Of a DNA stretch of 64,000 nt, positions 62,731 to 64,000 are shown piece after piece. The translations under genes were made by a program, and so were the position numbers. Positions within the stretch are counted from its first letter, which is position 1, and each line of letters opens with the position of its first letter. The notes beneath the pieces are model-generated. The model made no database searches and was not told where the DNA came from. It saw nothing but the letters and a program-made list of their open reading frames with translations. Origin of the DNA: Hemicentrotus pulcherrimus (taxonomy: Eukaryota; Echinodermata; Echinoidea; Camarodonta; Strongylocentrotidae); contig BEXV01000135.1 in NCBI GenBank assembly GCA_003118195.1, positions 38,712 to 102,711 of the forward strand. The letters are read 5' to 3'.

Positions 62731-64000
62731 TCGCGTTTAGTGACATTGGAAACGATAACGATTTCATTTATTACGTGCATGTAGGACTGAATCAATGCAT
62801 TTTTAAAGGTAATCTTGAGGTCTGGTAACTGAAATGGAAACTGCATAGTAAATCATGAAAATCAGTTGTTTTTATAATTATTCCGTGCCAAGTTCTTCAT
62901 AGACATGCTGCAAGTTTATTGTTTTAACACCTGATTTGTTATCATATATTAATGACTAGGCCTACTCGGTTTTGTCTTAGATGACGCAATATCATTATGG
63001 GTATTCAATAATTAATACATGTGCGCATATGAAATTAATTTCTTACCTGCTGTTTGTAAATCAAGAGAAAGACATTGAATCCCGCAGTAAGAAGCAAGAT
63101 AAGAGAGAAAAAGAAAGGGGAAAAAGATAAAAAGATTAATCATTGTATAAATAACATGTATAAAATATTATAGAATTAAAATCTCATATATTTTATATTG
63201 AAAAGCAAATAAAATATACTGCTCTACGTCAATGAATTATAATTTTTGAACAACGTACTTGAACCATGATGAACTATTTTGAACTGGGTATTTCAAATCA
63301 AAATTTCATTACAATGTTATTACTATCTTAGAGGAATCTTAACATACCTTAAAATGTGGCACCTGATCCAAATTATATTTGAGACTTTCACACATAATTT
63401 AATAGAGTACTGGTGGAAACAATCCATATTCAAGACACTTGAATATTCAAGAGTCTTCGTCTATTGAACAAGATATCGTACAGAAAGTCATGTAATTCCA
63501 AATTAAGGCAACTGAAGCGACATTGGAGGGATAACAGCCCGATTACTATTATTTTTACATCAACTATTGCCACGACCAATGTGTTAATTCCAGGAAGGGG
63601 CCATTGAATACCTTGGTAATTAAACTAAAGGCCCCTGCTTCATTATGTTCCCTCGCCCACATTATAAACATTATCGTCAACTCATTAACCATCTCCATAT
63701 CTAGGGTACGATACAAGCTTGATACCAGAGTAAAAGTGAATGAGGAGATGGAAGATGGGTTGAGATAACTGTTACATAATCCGGGGAATTTAACCCGGTC
63801 TGATTTTCTAGGGAGAAATTAGGCCAGTGACAAGACGCTTCTTCGCGCTCTTTTGGATACGATATTTGATCCCTACACGCTTAATATGTCTGATTGGATA
63901 CAACGAATGAGCAATCAAGCAACCTGGGGCACAAGTATTTGTTTTTCTCAGAGCCTTGCATATATGTTATGTGTATAAGATTTTGAATTAGTGCATTTTA

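Larger units (their letters stand above)
33494..64000. other. Region 5' of the known PDE1 exons; no recognised coding exon
   Basis: About 30 kb that is either the first PDE1 intron(s) or intergenic DNA. I found no exon ending in phase 1 with a credible donor that could join exon A. It holds a TTAA MITE, palindromes, a CpG-rich MITE, many GA and AT microsatellites and two candidate promoter-like stretches, listed separately. Otherwise I see nothing identifiable in 37620-42140, 45600-46940, 47980-49820, 52000-53900 or 58000-60050. Confidence 0.6.

Noticed and set aside
1..64000. CRISPR arrays, rRNA or intact tRNA genes, viral or bacterial operons
   Set aside because: No regular spacer-repeat arrays, no intact cloverleaf outside the SINE and no rRNA-like blocks; the window is eukaryotic nuclear DNA.

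Overview
This is metazoan genomic DNA: AT-rich, gene-poor, full of microsatellites and small transposons, with short exons split by long introns. It most resembles an echinoid (sea urchin) genome. The reasons are a tRNA-derived SINE with a target-site duplication, abundant non-autonomous DNA transposons including a foldback-type element, and an invertebrate-type PDE1 gene. The species cannot be fixed from the sequence alone. There are two assembly gaps (32984-33031 and 43436-43473) and one lone N (20599), all beside runs of G.

The one gene I can support is on the minus strand: calcium/calmodulin-dependent cyclic nucleotide phosphodiesterase PDE1, partial at both ends. Six exons (33493-33419, 32652-32376, 27412-27227, 26218-26152, 9295-9179, 3520-3380) splice in a continuous frame to 288 residues. 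They run from a low-complexity N-terminus through the calmodulin-binding and autoinhibitory region into the catalytic domain, ending after the first metal-ligand histidine. The remaining catalytic exons lie beyond the left edge. The first exon or exons lie to the right or outside the window and were not found.

Layout: 1-3379 is the left-hand partial intron. 3521-9178 is an intron with little structure. 9296-26151 is a 17-kb intron holding a hAT-like element (9906-10881), a SINE (15630-15905), GA-rich microsatellites, a small MITE (about 21 kb), a relic LINE 3' end (23461-24000) and three TTAA-flanked MITEs. 26219-27226 is a 1-kb intron almost filled by a foldback array of TTACG/CGTAA units. 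27413-32375 and 32653-33418 complete the introns. 33494-64000 has no recognised coding exon. It holds a fourth TTAA MITE with an internal palindrome, a perfect 53-bp palindrome, a CpG-rich MITE (51104-51486), GA tracts, and two CpG/motif-rich stretches (57.3-57.7 kb and 62.3-62.8 kb) that are candidate promoters.

Functionally, PDE1 hydrolyses cAMP/cGMP under Ca2+/calmodulin control. The window also contains eight exact TGACGTCA cAMP-response octamers, more than base composition would suggest, which raises a testable feedback idea. No viral, bacterial, CRISPR or toxin gene was seen.
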